64,000 bases of DNA from Nostoc sp. CHAB 5844 (GCF_020829595.1 NZ_JAIVFW010000033.1:1-64000), one strand, 5' to 3'. Shown: positions 43,414-55,928, numbered from the stretch's first letter. Notes: generated from the letters alone by a model not told the origin. Translations and numbers: made by a program.

Positions 43414-46400
43414 GATCCGCCTCCAGTTCTAATTGCAATCTCGTTTTGACTTGCTCATACTCTTGCTGAAGTTGTGACAAGATATCTGCACACCCTAGAA
43501 GCTCATGACTTCTGCCCTTGGCTTCTAACTGCTTGCAAAGTTGAGCGAGGCTGGTTGCGCCTACAGAAGCACTGCTGGACTTGAGTTTGTGAGCGGTCTT
43601 CCATAGAGTTTCGGCATCTTCAGCTACTACAGAGGTCTGAATTTCTTGGATGAGTTTGGGAGCTTCTACAAGATAACAGTGTAGTAGTTCTGCAAATGCT
43701 ATCTGATCTCCTGCCAACATCTGACGCAGAGATTGCAAAATTTTGTGATCAACTGTAGATATTGGGAAATTTGGCGTTTTAAGTTCGGTTTGGGTTGGCC
43801 TGCCTGTTTGTGTCGGTGGTTCTTTTTTAGGAATACAGGGCTGATATTTACTTAGTGCTTGGACTAACTCGGCCATTTGTATAGGTTTGCTGATATAGCC
43901 GTTCATCCCAGCTGCCAGACAAGCTTCGCGATCGCCGCGCATGGCGTTGGCAGTGATCGCAATAATATACGGACGAGTACTAGTTTCCCATTGTTGAGTG
44001 ATGATTTGGCTGGTTTCTAGTCCATCCATTTCTGGCATATGGATATCCATCAACACAACATCATAGGGTTGACGTTGCAAAGCTTGAATTACTTCTCGCC
44101 CGTCAGCTACCACATCTGCTTGGTAGCCAATTTTTTGCAACATCAGTAGTGCCACTTTCTGGTTCACCAGGCTATCTTCTGCTAAGAGAATTCGCAGTGG
44201 CATTTTCTGGGCTAATTGCAAATCATTCCAGGAAGTATGGGGACGAGAAATATTGACTGGGAGTGGCTGATGCCTACAAGCATGAGTCAGAACGTAGTGG
44301 AGTTGAGATTGTTTGATTGGTTTAGTCAAACAGAAAACTAACTCCACATTGTCACAATCGTTACCTATTTCTGGGTTACTTGCGGAAGTCAAAATTACCA
44401 AGGGTAGATTTTGACCACCAGGCTGCTGACGAATTTCCCGCGCTAGTTTCAGTCCGTGAATTTTCGGTATTTGCATATCGAGAATAGCAATATCAAACTC
44501 CATTCCCTGCGCCAGCAAAGCTAAAGCTGCTTCACCTGATTTAGCAAGATATGTTTGCATTTGCCAGATCTGCACTTGCAAGCTGAGAATTTTATTATTA
44601 GTAGGATGATCATCGACGATTAACAGCCGCTTACCAGCCAAATGAGCGAAGGGGATGCTCACTTCCGGTGATGGTGACTGGGTAACGACTGTACTTGTAA
44701 TTGTGAAGTAGAAAGTGGAACCATCATCAGAGTAAGTTGATGATACAGGCTTGCTATTATGCCATCCAGGATCAGGATTGCCACCAATACAGCCACGACT
44801 CTCAAGCCACAGAGTACCATTCATCATCTCACTTAAGCGTTGGCTAATCACTAGTCCTAGCCCAGTACCGCCGTAGAGTCTGGTCGTTGAGCTATCTGCT
44901 TGGGTGAAAGGTTGGAATAGCCGTACCATTTTCTCTGGGGTGATGCCAATACCTGTATCTTGGATGCTAAACAGAATTTTGCAGGTAGTTGCTGAATTTT
45001 GAGTTTCTAGTTGGTTGGCGTATACAGAAAGTACAACTTCTCCTTGTTGAGTGAATTTAATGGCATTGTTGAGCAAATTCACCAAAACTTGGCGCAAGCG
45101 TGTGATGTCGCCGATAATCTGTGTCGGCACTTGGGGATGGATAAGGTAAATCAGTTCAATATGTTTTTGGGCGGCTTTGGGGGCTAAAAGGTCAATAACT
45201 TGTTCCACACAAGCTTTTAAGTCCAAGGGTTTTTCTTCCAGTTCCAGCCGACCCGACTCAATTTTAGAAAAGTCGAGAATATCATTAATAATGGCTAGTA
45301 AGGCATCGCCGCTGGTATGAACTGTTTCAACAAAGTCTCGCTGTTGGGGAGTCAAGTCTGTATCTAACAACAGTTCTGTCATGCCAATCACAGCATTCAT
45401 GGGGGTGCGAATTTCATGGCTCATCATAGCCAAAAATTCACTTTTGGCGCGGTTGGCTGCTTCTGCTTGACGTTTTGCCTGTTGTAGGGCAAAGTTTTTT
45501 AAAGTGAGTTCTTCTCGTTGGCGGGTTTCTTGTTCTAGGAGATGGGCTTGGGCTAGGGCAATGCCGAGTTGTGCTGCTACTGCTTCTAATAATTCAATTT
45601 CTTCTGTTGTCCATTGGCGAAAATAGCTGCATTGGTGTAAGCCGATCGCCCCATTAGGTTCTCCTTGATAAGATGTACGGACTGCTAACATCGACTTTAA
45701 GCTCAGGTCTCGACAAATTGCTTGCACTCCTTGGAGTAAAGAGTCAGCATACACATTACTTGATGCGATCGCTTTATCCTCAGTCATCATTTGCTCGGCA
45801 TGGGGATTACCCATTACAGGAATTTCCAATGTTTGCTGACAGCAGTAGGTGGGAAAATTATTATACTCTGCTACTAAGGGAATGCGAGGTACAGGGTCGC
45901 TGATATAAGAGTGAATCAAACAGCGTTCAGCTTGAAATGCTTGGCCAATTTGGACGGCTGCGGTGGCAAATATTTCTTTACTATCCAGACTTTGACGGAT
46001 TTGCTGGGTGATTTGTTTTAACAGCAGTGTTTGATGCAATTGTCTTTGTAATGCTTGTTGTGCTAGTACTCGTTCTGTGATGTCATGATTGAAACAGACA
46101 CTAGCACTCGGTTGACCTTGCTCATCTTGTAAAAGAATGACTGTGGTTTCACAAATTCCCTGACTGCCGTCTTTGCAGATAAATTGAATTTCGCCAGACC
46201 AACGTCCATGCTGCTGAATATCTGGCAAAATTTTGGGTATAAGTTTAGCGACGGCTTCCGGTTTATATAAAATACTTGTGGTTCTGCCTAGGATTTCGGC
46301 TTTGCTATAGCCAAACATCCACTCAGCCGCACCATTCCAGTCAATGATTTTTCCGGTTAGATCAGTGATGATTACGCCATCATACATATTTTCAAAGATC

Positions 46401-48112
46401 AGGGCTTGGCGATGCAGAGTTACTTCTGCTTGTTTGCGATCGCTAATATCAGTATGAATGCCAATAAAATGGGTTAACCTACCAGTTTCATCATGGATAG
46501 GCGAAATGCTCAATTCGTTCCAAAATAAAGTGCCATCTTTGCGGTAGTTACGCAACAGCACTTGGCAATTCTTCCCAGCTTTCAAAGATGCTTGCAGTTG
46601 CTGAATTGCTGGCTGTAGAGGATCTGTTCCCGGCAAAAATGCACAGTTATAACCAATGATCTCCGTAGCGCTATAGCCTGTGATTAGCTCAAAGGCAGGG
46701 TTAACATAAATAATTGGTTGATTGGGGAGTCTGGCATCGGCAATTGTAATTCCATCACTAGCAGCGGCTAGGGCGCGTTCTCGCAATCTTAATGTTTCTT
46801 CTACTAGTTTTAAATCTGTAATGTCAAACATAAACCCCCTGAGTATCACGGGGGTTCCAGCATCTTTGACAACATTGACAATGTCTCGCAACCAGACAAT
46901 TCGCCCACTGGCACAGAACATCCGATATTCAAATTCTTGGTTTTCTCCTCTAGCTGTTGCTTCTTGGCAAATCCGCATTGCTCTTTCGCGGTCGTGGGGA
47001 TGCAGATGATTGAGCCAAAAATTTTCTTGATACCATTTTTCTAGGGGATAGTCTAATAAAGCTTCTGCTTGTGGCCCGACATAAGTAAATCGCCAAGTTT
47101 TGACATCAAATTCCCAAGGAATTACTTTTACTGTTTCAAGTAACTCTCGCAAACGTGTTTCACTGGCACGCAGCGCAATTTCGGTTTTTTTCTGCTCCCA
47201 AATTCGGTCTGCTAGTTCTTGATTGATGGCGGCTATGCGCTGGTTTTTCTGTTCGGTACTCTGAGCAAAATAAATGGATAATGTTAATGTGCTGGCAATA
47301 ATTAACCCAGAAACTAAAACCACTGCTGGCAGAGGCGATCGCAATTTTGTTAATAATTCCATAGAAGGATATACTGCCACTTGCCAGTTGACTCCGTATA
47401 AATCAATGCTGATTTCTTGTTGCCAAGACAGTAGCTGTGTGGGCAGTGGATTTTGTCCGTAAATTAACTCTTGATCGTCAAAGACTCTAATTTGATAACC
47501 TGGTGGCAAATGCACCACAGAATCTAATAAGAATTGAATTTCAAAAACTCCTGAGATAAAGCCATCAAACTGCTCTCCAACCCAAAGTGGCACGTATGCA
47601 AAAAATCCTTTACTGCCTGAGGCCAGTTCAAGTGTGCGGCTAAAAGTAGTTTGACGGCGGTTGCGTGCTGTTAAAAGTGCTGTTCGTAGCCGAGGTTCTT
47701 GACGGAGGTTGAGATTGTGAGCAGTTTTGTTTCTAGCTTTGGGTACAATCCATCTGACGCGTAATGTTGGATCAACCCATTCCAACGCTAGATATCCTCC
47801 GAAATCATTGACATAAGCTGCTGCTTCTGTTTGCCATTGTGTCTGCTCAAGACCACCATGCATTTGCCAATGTTTGCCCATCCGTTCTAATGCTAGAATT
47901 CGGGTATTCAATTGGGCAGTTAATTCCGTTTTAATGGCGATCGCCTGCTGTTGAACAAGTTGTTTAATGTCACTTTGCTCTTCAATTACTAGCCTCTGCC
48001 AAAGCAGAAATACCGCAATTGAGACAAAAATACCAACCAACAATGGCAGCAAATTTCGTTTGCTGAAAATTTCTCTTGCTTGGAACTGATGATATCTGTG
48101 CTGCCTAACCAC
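43403..48112 (-). CDS. Large hybrid histidine kinase (CHASE, PAS, GAF, HK, two REC, Hpt)
   Basis: The protein has 1569 residues. Membrane helix 1 ([21 protein letters not shown]) and helix 2 ([20 protein letters not shown]) flank a CHASE-type sensor domain ([18 protein letters not shown]). Three PAS units follow from about residue 325 ([53 protein letters not shown]), then GAF ([21 protein letters not shown]), then the kinase core ([36 protein letters not shown]). REC1 ([23 protein letters not shown]) and REC2 ([24 protein letters not shown]) keep the phospho-acceptor Asp. The C-terminal Hpt has His in TAHKLKSSS. The gene is translationally coupled with the REC-GGDEF gene and begins the unit. 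Confidence 0.94.
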   Translation of the reverse strand: MVRQHRYHQFQAREIFSKRNLLPLLVGIFVSIAVFLLWQRLVIEEQSDIKQLVQQQAIAIKTELTAQLNTRILALERMGKHWQMHGGLEQTQWQTEAAAYVNDFGGYLALEWVDPTLRVRWIVPKARNKTAHNLNLRQEPRLRTALLTARNRRQTTFSRTLELASGSKGFFAYVPLWVGEQFDGFISGVFEIQFLLDSVVHLPPGYQIRVFDDQELIYGQNPLPTQLLSWQQEISIDLYGVNWQVAVYPSMELLTKLRSPLPAVVLVSGLIIASTLTLSIYFAQSTEQKNQRIAAINQELADRIWEQKKTEIALRASETRLRELLETVKVIPWEFDVKTWRFTYVGPQAEALLDYPLEKWYQENFWLNHLHPHDRERAMRICQEATARGENQEFEYRMFCASGRIVWLRDIVNVVKDAGTPVILRGFMFDITDLKLVEETLRLRERALAAASDGITIADARLPNQPIIYVNPAFELITGYSATEIIGYNCAFLPGTDPLQPAIQQLQASLKAGKNCQVLLRNYRKDGTLFWNELSISPIHDETGRLTHFIGIHTDISDRKQAEVTLHRQALIFENMYDGVIITDLTGKIIDWNGAAEWMFGYSKAEILGRTTSILYKPEAVAKLIPKILPDIQQHGRWSGEIQFICKDGSQGICETTVILLQDEQGQPSASVCFNHDITERVLAQQALQRQLHQTLLLKQITQQIRQSLDSKEIFATAAVQIGQAFQAERCLIHSYISDPVPRIPLVAEYNNFPTYCCQQTLEIPVMGNPHAEQMMTEDKAIASSNVYADSLLQGVQAICRDLSLKSMLAVRTSYQGEPNGAIGLHQCSYFRQWTTEEIELLEAVAAQLGIALAQAHLLEQETRQREELTLKNFALQQAKRQAEAANRAKSEFLAMMSHEIRTPMNAVIGMTELLLDTDLTPQQRDFVETVHTSGDALLAIINDILDFSKIESGRLELEEKPLDLKACVEQVIDLLAPKAAQKHIELIYLIHPQVPTQIIGDITRLRQVLVNLLNNAIKFTQQGEVVLSVYANQLETQNSATTCKILFSIQDTGIGITPEKMVRLFQPFTQADSSTTRLYGGTGLGLVISQRLSEMMNGTLWLESRGCIGGNPDPGWHNSKPVSSTYSDDGSTFYFTITSTVVTQSPSPEVSIPFAHLAGKRLLIVDDHPTNNKILSLQVQIWQMQTYLAKSGEAALALLAQGMEFDIAILDMQIPKIHGLKLAREIRQQPGGQNLPLVILTSASNPEIGNDCDNVELVFCLTKPIKQSQLHYVLTHACRHQPLPVNISRPHTSWNDLQLAQKMPLRILLAEDSLVNQKVALLMLQKIGYQADVVADGREVIQALQRQPYDVVLMDIHMPEMDGLETSQIITQQWETSTRPYIIAITANAMRGDREACLAAGMNGYISKPIQMAELVQALSKYQPCIPKKEPPTQTGRPTQTELKTPNFPISTVDHKILQSLRQMLAGDQIAFAELLHCYLVEAPKLIQEIQTSVVAEDAETLWKTAHKLKSSSASVGATSLAQLCKQLEAKGRSHELLGCADILSQLQQEYEQVKTRLQLELEADHEN

Positions 48113-48508
48113 TTATTCATCCTCTAGCACTTTCAGCATTTGTCTGATTATTAGTGTTAATTAAAATTATGAATGTTTATTTTACAATATCGACATTTTT
48201 ATAATTAATTTTTTTCTTGTATTTTTGTAAGAGACTAGTTAAATTTTACTTATGTTTTTTTCTTTTATTACTATCTAATGGTTGTCCAAAACATCAAATA
48301 ATTTATTTTTCGAGATAAATTTTAATAAAAATTTATTTTTATCAATTATTATTTTTTATACTTGTTAAATCATTTTTTTTAATCATACAATTATCATGTT
48401 ATTAAATAGTTATTTGATAGCTTTTAAAACTAAAATTGGTAAATTTTTAATCTTTTTATTTTACTATATTCTATCAACCTGATAATTGCTATCAATATAA
48501 CGAAAAGT
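48113..48508. other. AT-rich intergenic region upstream of the hybrid kinase
   Basis: These 396 bp are very AT-rich with long T runs and must contain the kinase promoter. No gene or repeat was found. Confidence 0.4.
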
Positions 48509-48670
48509 ATGACAACAAAATATAAGAGCAAGGAGTCAAAATCTAGAAGTAAAACAGGCTTTATCCTTGGTTCGCTCACACTATTTACAGCAGTTTTCGT
48601 TTGGATAACACGTAAATTCATAGGTTTTGCGGCAGTAGGCAGAAGAATAATTTATGTTGCGAATTCTTAG
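48509..48670 (+). CDS. Possible small membrane protein (53 residues)
   Basis: A frame begins MTTKYKSKESKSRSKTGFILG, has one hydrophobic stretch (GFILGSLTLFTAVFVWI) and ends GRRIIYVANS. The Lys/Ser-rich start with a following membrane helix is a plausible small-protein layout. There is no clear ribosome site and no family known to me. Confidence 0.25.
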   Translation: MTTKYKSKESKSRSKTGFILGSLTLFTAVFVWITRKFIGFAAVGRRIIYVANS

Positions 48671-48856
48671 CTTTGTACCTTATTAAGTGGAAAACTACTG
48701 TAACTTTAATAACAATGTGGTTATCTGGTTTGATTACTGCACATACTTTGCGTAGGCAGAAAACAGGAAACAACTTTGGGATTTGCAAAAATCAAGACAT
48801 TACTATCTGCTTTCTTTGCTATTCCCTGTTCCCTATATCTACGAGCAATTCAGGCA

Positions 48857-50335
48857 TCAAATCTGATTACTATATATAGATTGAATTTGATGAATTAAAT
48901 CAGCAAAATATTGCCAGTTATCTGCCTCGGCAATTGGTTGCCAAATTGATTCAATTATAGGTCTGAGTAGTACGGTTTTAGGATTATGCTTACATAAAGT
49001 TTGGGCTATAACTTCCATCTCATCTAAATCAAAATGATTTAATATTTTATGGTAGAGTATGCACCAATTATCAAAAATTGCAGAAGTACCTGCGGCTGGC
49101 ACAATATCTGAACTGTTTAGTACAAAAGCTGGCTCATCTCGCCACTTAGAAGAAAAAGTCCGAGCCATTTCTGAGAAAAATAGATGATAACCAACTTGAC
49201 TTTCTTTCAAGAATGTCATTGTTAATTCTAAAAGCTCATCGGTTTCTGGGTGCGACAACTGCTCAAAACCTAACTTTTTCAACATTAAACAGCGGTATTC
49301 TGCCCCATAATAGTCATCAAAACTGGCTAATCCAGCTTCCATGTCAGATGGCTCAATAATTGCCTTCAATGGTTCCTGAAGCATTTCTAAATTCCATTGG
49401 CAAATACTGGGTTGATGACCATAACAATAACGTTTGTAATAGTCGAAATATGCGGCTGTGAAATACGGGTCGTAAGTAGGGATAAAGGCATAAGGGCCAT
49501 AGTCAAAGCTTTCTCCAGTAATCGACATATTATCTGTATTGAGAACTCCGTGACAAAAACCTGCTACCATCCACTGTGCAACTAGTTGAGCAATTCGCTT
49601 CACTAACTCTGCATAGAATAAGGCGTATTTATCTTTTTGGGTGACTAAGTGACGGTAATAATACTCAATTACATGGTCTAACAGCTTTTGGGATAAATCA
49701 GGACGCTGCAAATAATGAAAACGTTCAAAAGTACCAAAGCGAATGTGAGAACTGCTCATTCTCACCATCACTGACGAACGGGTAGGAGAAGGTTCATCAC
49801 CCCGCCACAGAGATAAACCAGTTTCTATCATGCTTAAACAGCGAGAGGTGCGGACTCCCATTTGGTGTAGTGCTTCAGCCGCCAAAACTTCTCGCACTCC
49901 GCCTTTGAGTGTAAGCATTCCATCACCACCACGAGAGTAAGGTGTCCTACCAGAACCTTTGGTGCCGAAGTCGTATAATTCGCCATCAGTGGCGCGGACT
50001 TGACCGTAGAGAAAGCCTCTGCCATCACCTAAATATGGATTATAGTTACCAAATTGATAACCGTGGTAACGTAGTGCTAATAAAGGTTTGCGTCCCTGAA
50101 ATTTACCAAAAGCGGTGATGAAATGCTCATCTGTAACTGCTTGAGCATTTAGCCCCAAATCAGATAGCAGTGCATCATTACGCCAGCGCAAAATATGCTG
50201 GGGGAATTCTTCTGCTGCTACTTCGTCGTAGTAATCATCACCCAAAGATTCTAAGGCTGCTTCGTAGTTGAGGGTGAGCAAAGGATTAAGAGAGTTGTCG
50301 TGGTTGGGAGTTTCAGCCAGAGTCATTACGCGCAA
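48857..50335 (-). CDS. selO: Protein adenylyltransferase SelO (YdiU/UPF0061)
   Basis: The 492-residue pseudokinase-fold enzyme has the family signatures [25 protein letters not shown], the glycine-rich [43 protein letters not shown], and [23 protein letters not shown] with the metal-binding Asn-Asp. SelO transfers AMP from ATP to protein Ser/Thr/Tyr side chains and is linked to redox stress in bacteria and mitochondria. Unlike the human protein, this one ends in ordinary residues (YSNQI) with no selenocysteine. It is a single gene on the minus strand. Confidence 0.95.
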   Translation of the reverse strand: MRVMTLAETPNHDNSLNPLLTLNYEAALESLGDDYYDEVAAEEFPQHILRWRNDALLSDLGLNAQAVTDEHFITAFGKFQGRKPLLALRYHGYQFGNYNPYLGDGRGFLYGQVRATDGELYDFGTKGSGRTPYSRGGDGMLTLKGGVREVLAAEALHQMGVRTSRCLSMIETGLSLWRGDEPSPTRSSVMVRMSSSHIRFGTFERFHYLQRPDLSQKLLDHVIEYYYRHLVTQKDKYALFYAELVKRIAQLVAQWMVAGFCHGVLNTDNMSITGESFDYGPYAFIPTYDPYFTAAYFDYYKRYCYGHQPSICQWNLEMLQEPLKAIIEPSDMEAGLASFDDYYGAEYRCLMLKKLGFEQLSHPETDELLELTMTFLKESQVGYHLFFSEMARTFSSKWRDEPAFVLNSSDIVPAAGTSAIFDNWCILYHKILNHFDLDEMEVIAQTLCKHNPKTVLLRPIIESIWQPIAEADNWQYFADLIHQIQSIYSNQI

Positions 50336-50454
50336 AGCTTAAGGGATTCTTCCCTTCATCCTACCTCTGACTAAGGAGATAGTGGGCATACGCTTGGGTT
50401 AAGTAAGTTTCTCTGTGGAGGCAGGGGTTTAGGGGTGTTAGTGAGCAAAACCCA
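50336..50454. other. Intergenic DNA left of a MITE
   Basis: This is the left part of the 365-bp gap between selO and the next kinase gene. It holds tandem AGGGGTTTAGGGGTGT units at about 50423-50440 that also occur inside the adjoining element. There is no gene. Confidence 0.4.
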
Positions 50455-50593
50455 TAGGACTTACGCAGTGAAACGAAAAATAAATTTTTTGAGCAAGGGG
50501 TTTAGGGGTGTGAGGGGTGTATGGGTATAGTGTTCAAGAGCCTTACGCCCTCACACCCAGCCTCAAGAGATCAACGAGTGTGCGTAAGTCCTA
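50455..50593. mobile_element. MITE with perfect 13-bp inverted ends TAGGACTTACGCA
   Basis: TAGGACTTACGCA at 50455-50467 is exactly inverted at 50581-50593 (TGCGTAAGTCCTA). The ends look like those of cyanobacterial IS elements that use AGGACTTACGCA. The interior has GGGGTGTGAGGGGTGT repeats and no reading frame. It lies about 110 bp upstream of the dCache kinase gene and could affect its promoter. Confidence 0.85.
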
Positions 50594-50700
50594 ACCTTTA
50601 CACCCCATTTCAAAGGACAATATTGGTGTGTAAGTCTTGATACCTTTCGGGAATGATAAAGACACAACTCGGCATTCTCAGTTTCAAAGAGTTAGCCACC

Positions 50701-52923
50701 ATGTCTTTCTTCTCGAAGTACATTGCTTACAGTTTCATTCGTCATACGTCCTTGCGAACAGTTTTAATTGTGCCGTTTGTGCTGCAAATTTTTGTGGCAG
50801 TGGGGTTAACGGGATATTTTTCGCTGCGGAATGGACAGAAAGCCGTCAATGACTTAGCCCAGCAATTGCAACGCGAAGTTGCAACTCGTGTTGATCAGCA
50901 TCTTGATACTTATTTGGCATTGCCGCATCAGTTCAATCAGCTGAACTTGGATGCAATTGAACGAGGGCTGCTTGACCTAAAAAATCTTAAAAGTGATGGG
51001 CGTTACTTTTGGAAGCAATCTCAAGTTTTTCCGCAAATTAGTTTTGTGGGCTATTACTTGCCAGACAATGCGGGAGCGGGAGCCGGACGTTGGTTGAAAG
51101 GTCACGATATTGTAATTACTGTAAATTCGGGAGGAAAGTCTAAAGACTTGAGCTATGCTGCCGATAATCAAGGAAATATGACTAAACTTGTCTATGAAAC
51201 AGACTATCAAGCGACTACTGATGTTTGGTATGTTGAGACAGTCAAGGCAGGTAAACCAATTTGGAGTCGGATTTACGCCGCAGAAGGATTTGATAATTAT
51301 GTAGCCGCTTCTGCGAATTCACCAATTTATGACAAACAGCATCAGCTATTGGGCGTATTAAGCATTGATTTGCTGCTCTCGGACATTTCTCAGTTTTTGC
51401 AACAAATCCGAGTCAGTGCTTCTGGTCAAGTCTTCATTTTAGAACGAGATGGACATTTGATCGCTAGTTCTCATAACCAACCCATTGTTTTCAAAAAAAA
51501 CGACCAATTAGAACGTTACACAATTTTCAATCATCCTGACCCACTGATGCGCTCAATTGCTCAAGGCATACATCAAAAATTCCCGATCAGAGCAATCCAG
51601 TCTACTCAGAATTTTGTTTTCTTGATGAACGGGCAGCGCCGATATGTGCAGGTTGCTCCTTGGCGAGATCAGTTTGGGCTGGATTGGTTGATTGTCGTCA
51701 CCATGCCAGAGTCAGATTTTATGGCGCAAATTAATGCTAATACGCGTACTACTATTCTGCTGTGTTTGAGCGCATTGGCGATCGCTACCCTTTTAGGCAT
51801 CCTGACAGCTGGCTGGATCACTCGACCAATTTTGGCATTAAACCAAGTCTCTAAAGCGATCGCAGATGGCAATTGGGATCAACAAGTAGTGACTAGCCCC
51901 ATTCGAGAATTAGACGCAGTGGGACAATCCTTTAACCAGATGGCAACCCAACTCCAATCGTCATTTACCGCTCTCGAACGGATTAATACTGAATTAGAAG
52001 ATCGAGTTGCAGAACGTACCCAAGAATTGAGCGACAAAAACACCCAACTTTATACCACGCTGGCGCAATTGCACCGCACTCAAACTCAGATGATTCAGGC
52101 TGAGAAGATGTCAGCTCTCGGACAGATGGTGGCAGGTGTGGCGCACGAAATCAATAATCCAGTCAATTTTATCTACGGCAACCTGTTTCATGTCAGCACT
52201 TACACGCAAGATTTAATGGCATTGGTTCAGGTTTACCAACAGCATATGCTGAATCCTCCACCAGTTATTCAAGAAAAGATCAAACAGATTGATCTCTACT
52301 TTCTGACTGAAGATTTGCGTAATCTGTTACAGTCGATGCAAGTTGGTGCAGAGCGCATTCGGGAAATTGTTCTGTCTTTACGTAATTTCTCTCGATTTGA
52401 TGAAGCCGAATTTAAAGCGGTAGATTTGCATCAGGGGCTGAATAATACACTGTTGATTTTGCGTCATCGCCTGGAGGCGACTGCACATCGTCCAGAAATT
52501 CAAGTCATCAAAGATTACGGCGAACTGCCGCTAGTGGAATGCTATGCTGGGCAGATGAATCAAGTTTTTTTGAATCTGTTTAGTAATGCGATTGATGCTT
52601 TAGAAGAATCGCTTTCAGGTAAAACTTGGACAGAAATTGAGTGCCATCCTCAGATTATTCGGATTTGTACCGCGCTGAACGGCGGCGATCGCATCAAAAT
52701 TACTATTGAAGATAATGGTAGTGGTATTACAGAAGCGGTGCGATCGCGTATATTTGATCCATTTTTTACGACCAAACCTGTAGGCAAGGGAACAGGTTTA
52801 GGACTGTTTCTCAGCTATCAAATCATTACCGAAAAGCATAACGGTAAGCTTGAGTGTGATTCAACTCTCAAACAAGGAACCAAGTTTTGCATTGAAATTC
52901 CACTACAACAAAGATGTAATTAG
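50701..52923 (+). CDS. Sensor histidine kinase with dCache and HAMP domains
   Basis: From ATG 50701 ([21 protein letters not shown]) the protein has 740 residues; an earlier ATG at 50653 adds 16. Membrane helix 1 ([20 protein letters not shown]) and helix 2 ([22 protein letters not shown]) flank a roughly 300-residue extracytoplasmic dCache domain ([40 protein letters not shown]). HAMP follows ([23 protein letters not shown]), then a coiled linker, then the kinase: [15 protein letters not shown] with the phospho-acceptor His, [17 protein letters not shown] and GTGLGLFL. There is no receiver, so the partner regulator is elsewhere. It should sense a small molecule outside the cytoplasm. Confidence 0.93.
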   Translation: MSFFSKYIAYSFIRHTSLRTVLIVPFVLQIFVAVGLTGYFSLRNGQKAVNDLAQQLQREVATRVDQHLDTYLALPHQFNQLNLDAIERGLLDLKNLKSDGRYFWKQSQVFPQISFVGYYLPDNAGAGAGRWLKGHDIVITVNSGGKSKDLSYAADNQGNMTKLVYETDYQATTDVWYVETVKAGKPIWSRIYAAEGFDNYVAASANSPIYDKQHQLLGVLSIDLLLSDISQFLQQIRVSASGQVFILERDGHLIASSHNQPIVFKKNDQLERYTIFNHPDPLMRSIAQGIHQKFPIRAIQSTQNFVFLMNGQRRYVQVAPWRDQFGLDWLIVVTMPESDFMAQINANTRTTILLCLSALAIATLLGILTAGWITRPILALNQVSKAIADGNWDQQVVTSPIRELDAVGQSFNQMATQLQSSFTALERINTELEDRVAERTQELSDKNTQLYTTLAQLHRTQTQMIQAEKMSALGQMVAGVAHEINNPVNFIYGNLFHVSTYTQDLMALVQVYQQHMLNPPPVIQEKIKQIDLYFLTEDLRNLLQSMQVGAERIREIVLSLRNFSRFDEAEFKAVDLHQGLNNTLLILRHRLEATAHRPEIQVIKDYGELPLVECYAGQMNQVFLNLFSNAIDALEESLSGKTWTEIECHPQIIRICTALNGGDRIKITIEDNGSGITEAVRSRIFDPFFTTKPVGKGTGLGLFLSYQIITEKHNGKLECDSTLKQGTKFCIEIPLQQRCN

Positions 52924-53519
52924 ATGCACGCAGTCTAACTATAGCTGGGGACAGGCAACAGAGTTATCGCCTGCGATAAAAACGGGTATAAAAAGTTGAA
53001 CTATAGATTTCAAACAATAATTAACATTAAAAATTATCAATTATTTCAGGTGTATTTTATTTTAAAAGCAAAATATATTATTTAAGCAATAGTTCGCATA
53101 GGTAATTATTGATAGATTTTTGATTAAATTGCCTTTATAGAGCTTCATCATTATAGAAAATTAATTGTTATCATCAATAACCCCCGATACATTACGAATA
53201 TTCGTTGTCTTGATTGCCTATAATAAATTTTTACTTATATGATCAATCTAATATTTATTTAAGAATTATGGGTTGGGAGTTAACCAATTTGACGTTAAAA
53301 CCTGTAAACTAAGTTTCAACGAATTAAGTAATCCCCAAACAAAACCCTGAAGACCAAGTAATTTCTTTCCATTTCATTATCTTAGCCTTTTATTAAGAGT
53401 AATTGGCTTATTTGAATATAGCTCGAAATTATCATGCGATCGCCACAAGCGAAATCATATTCGACTTGCATTAATTTTCATGTCTAAAAAAATTTAAATT
53501 CACGTTTGAGGAGATATAT
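52924..53519. promoter_or_regulatory. Long leader region upstream of cmpA
   Basis: This AT-rich 596-bp gap precedes the bicarbonate transporter operon. In cyanobacteria cmp operons are induced at low CO2 by the LysR regulator CmpR. I cannot point to a defined CmpR box (TTA-N7/8-TAA occurs by chance in such AT-rich DNA). A GAGGAGATATAT sequence at 53509-53520 supplies a strong ribosome-binding site for cmpA. Confidence 0.45.
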
Positions 53520-54899
53520 ATGTCAGATTTTTTTAACCAAGTTTCGCGCCGTAAATTCATATTAACAGCTGGCGCATCTGCAAGTGCTGTGTTTCTCAAA
53601 GGCTGTTTAGGAAACCCGCCAGAAAATCTAACTGGTGGTAGTTCGCAAGCTGTGCCAACTGCTCAACCAGTTGTTAATTTGAGTCCTGAACAAACACCAG
53701 AAACTACAACTGTGAAGTTGGGATATATCCCAATTGTAGAGGCAGCACCTTTAATTATTGCGAAAGAAAAAGGGTTTTTTGCTAAGTATGGCATGACCAA
53801 GGTAGAGCTTTCTAAACAAGCTTCTTGGGGTTCAGCTAGAGATAACGTAGAAATTGGTGCGGCAGGTGGTGGAATTGATGGCGGACAATGGCAGATGCCA
53901 ATGCCACATTTAATTACAGAAGGTTTAATTACTAAAGGAAATCAAAAAATTCCCATGTATGTGTTGGCGCAGTTGGTAACACATGGGAATGGAATTGCGA
54001 TCGCCAGCAAACACGCAGGTAAAATTAGTTTGCAGGTTGCGAATGCTAAGTCTCTGTTCAAAGAACTAAAATCTTCCACACCTTTTACAGCGGCATTCAC
54101 TTTCCCCCACGTTAACCAAGATTTGTGGATTCGTTACTGGTTAGCAGCAGGTGGCTTAGACCCGGATGCAGATGTCAAACTCCTGACTGTACCTGCGGCA
54201 CAGACCGTCGCTAACATGAAAACCGGGACAATGGATGCGTTCAGCACAGGCGACCCCTGGCCTTATCGGCTTGTTAGAGATAAAATCGGCTTTATGGCTG
54301 CATTAACCGCAGAGATTTGGAAAAATCACCCTGAAGAATACTTGGCAATACGGGCTGACTGGGTTGATAAAAATCCTAAAGCAACGAAAGCAATTTTAAA
54401 AGGCATCATGGAAGCGCAACAATGGTTGGATAACTTTGACAACCGCAAAGAAGCCGCGCAAATTCTCGCTGGCAGAAATTATTTCAACTTACCTACACCC
54501 GAAATTTTGGCAGATCCATATCAAGGTAAATATGATATGGGTGATGGTCGCAAAATTGATGATAAATCAATGGCTGCTTATTACTGGAAAGATGAAAAAG
54601 GTAGCGTGTCTTATCCCTATAAGAGTCATGATTTGTGGTTCATAACTGAGAACGTGCGTTGGGGATTTCTGCCCAAAGATTACATTGCGAATAATGCAGC
54701 TAAAGCGAAAGAACTGATTAATAAAGTTAACCGCGAAGACATTTGGAAAGAAGCTGCAAAAGAAGCTGGCATTGCCTCAGCCGATATCCCTACAAGTACA
54801 TCTCGCGGCGTAGAAGAATTTTTTGATGGCATCAAGTTTGACCCAGAAAAACCAGAAGCATATCTCAAGAGTCTCACTATTAAGAAAGTGAGTGTTTAG
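53520..54899 (+). CDS. cmpA: Bicarbonate-binding lipoprotein CmpA
   Basis: This 459-residue protein is the substrate-binding subunit of the BCT1 bicarbonate ABC transporter. The N-terminus has a twin-arginine motif ([10 protein letters not shown]) and a lipobox (FLKGC, Cys29), so it is exported folded and lipid-anchored. [25 protein letters not shown] and [25 protein letters not shown] match CmpA, whereas NrtA has GSASGGIDGAHI at this place; nitrate binding is therefore unlikely. The Ser/Thr-rich linker lies at residues 35-70. GAGGAG lies just upstream of the start. It is the first gene of cmpABCD. Confidence 0.93.
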   Translation: MSDFFNQVSRRKFILTAGASASAVFLKGCLGNPPENLTGGSSQAVPTAQPVVNLSPEQTPETTTVKLGYIPIVEAAPLIIAKEKGFFAKYGMTKVELSKQASWGSARDNVEIGAAGGGIDGGQWQMPMPHLITEGLITKGNQKIPMYVLAQLVTHGNGIAIASKHAGKISLQVANAKSLFKELKSSTPFTAAFTFPHVNQDLWIRYWLAAGGLDPDADVKLLTVPAAQTVANMKTGTMDAFSTGDPWPYRLVRDKIGFMAALTAEIWKNHPEEYLAIRADWVDKNPKATKAILKGIMEAQQWLDNFDNRKEAAQILAGRNYFNLPTPEILADPYQGKYDMGDGRKIDDKSMAAYYWKDEKGSVSYPYKSHDLWFITENVRWGFLPKDYIANNAAKAKELINKVNREDIWKEAAKEAGIASADIPTSTSRGVEEFFDGIKFDPEKPEAYLKSLTIKKVSV

Positions 54900-54982
54900 T
54901 TAAGAGTCAATAGTCAATGGTCAATGGTCAATAGACATTAATCATCTGCGGTTAATGATTCATTCTCAAAGGAAACAAATTT

Positions 54983-55822
54983 ATGACACTTGCACAAAAA
55001 AGACCAGCTACTCCCAGGTTGGATAACAGTTTTATCTCAAAGTTACAAAAACAATTTCCGGAAATCATACCACCAGCGATCGCGATCGCAATATTTCTAG
55101 TACTATGGCAACTGTTTGCCTGGCTTCCTGGCGCAACATTACCAGGGCCAATACAAGTAGTTCAAGACACTTGGGTACTGATTTTCTGGCCATTCTATGA
55201 CAGAGGCGGCATTGACAAAGGACTGTTTTGGCAGATTTTAGCTAGTTTGCAACGGGTAGCTATTAGTTACACACTAGCTGCGGTTGTGGGCATTGGTTTG
55301 GGCATTTTGATTGGGGTAAATAAAACCATGTCCAAAGCATTAGACCCACTGTTTCAATTACTGCGGACTGTACCGCCTTTGGCTTGGGTTCCCATCTCTT
55401 TGGCAGCACTACGTCAAAACGAACCAGCAGCATTATTCGTAATTTTCATCACCGCAATTTGGCCGATATTAATTAACACAGCTGTCGGCGTAACTCAAAT
55501 TCCTCAAGATTACAACAACGTTGCGAAAGTGCTGCAACTTAGCCGCAAAGAATACTTCATTAACATTTTAATTCCGGCAGCTTTACCTTATATTTTCACA
55601 GGTTTGAGAATTGCAATTGGTTTAGCTTGGTTAGCAATTATCGCGGCAGAAATCGTTATGTCTGGGATTGTCGGCATCGGCTTCTTTATTTGGGATGCTT
55701 ACCAAAATAACGACGTGAGTGAAGTAATTTTGGCACTAGTTTATATCGGTGTGGTTGGTTTACTCCTCGATAAATTCATGGCTTGGCTGCAAAACCTAAT
55801 TTTACCAGCAGAACAAAAATAA
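54983..55822 (+). CDS. cmpB: Bicarbonate ABC transporter permease CmpB
   Basis: The 279-residue protein is an inner-membrane permease with six predicted helices, the first at PPAIAIAIFLVLWQLFAWLPG. The ATP-binding-protein contact loop (EAA-like) is PQDYNNVAKVLQLSRKEYFINILIPAALPYIFTGLRIAIGLAW. It forms the transmembrane channel of BCT1 as a dimer. It begins 83 bp after cmpA, and that spacer contains TCAATAGTCAATGGTCAATGG short repeats. Confidence 0.93.
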   Translation: MTLAQKRPATPRLDNSFISKLQKQFPEIIPPAIAIAIFLVLWQLFAWLPGATLPGPIQVVQDTWVLIFWPFYDRGGIDKGLFWQILASLQRVAISYTLAAVVGIGLGILIGVNKTMSKALDPLFQLLRTVPPLAWVPISLAALRQNEPAALFVIFITAIWPILINTAVGVTQIPQDYNNVAKVLQLSRKEYFINILIPAALPYIFTGLRIAIGLAWLAIIAAEIVMSGIVGIGFFIWDAYQNNDVSEVILALVYIGVVGLLLDKFMAWLQNLILPAEQK

Positions 55823-55928
55823 GTATGAAGGATGAAGTATGAAGTCTGAAAAATGAATTTCAGCCTTTATCCTTCAAACTTCACAATCTTCACATTTCAC
55901 ACTTCATACTTCAAACTTCAGACTTCAT
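55823..55928. repeat. Short tandem ACTTCATACTTC repeats between cmpB and cmpC
   Basis: AAGTATGAAGGATGAAGTATGAAG at 55822-55845 and the inverted relatives CACACTTCATACTTCAAACTTCAGACTTCAT at 55898-55928 (given by position) can pair into a long hairpin. Similar units lie at 24781-24806 and 58138-58165. It is noncoding. It could reduce expression of cmpC relative to cmpAB. Confidence 0.7.

Noticed and set aside
48430-48879. Frames of 63 codons (minus) and 68 codons (plus, 48673)
   Set aside because: AT-rich chance frames with no ribosome site or motif; the 48673 frame overlaps the end of selO.
48857-50335. Selenocysteine in SelO
   Set aside because: The frame ends in an ordinary stop after YSNQI with no in-frame TGA near the end and no SECIS-like hairpin seen.
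55880-55928. CRISPR-like array of ACTTC units
   Set aside because: The units are only 7-12 bp, are not separated by unique spacers, and no cas gene is present. They are short tandem repeats.
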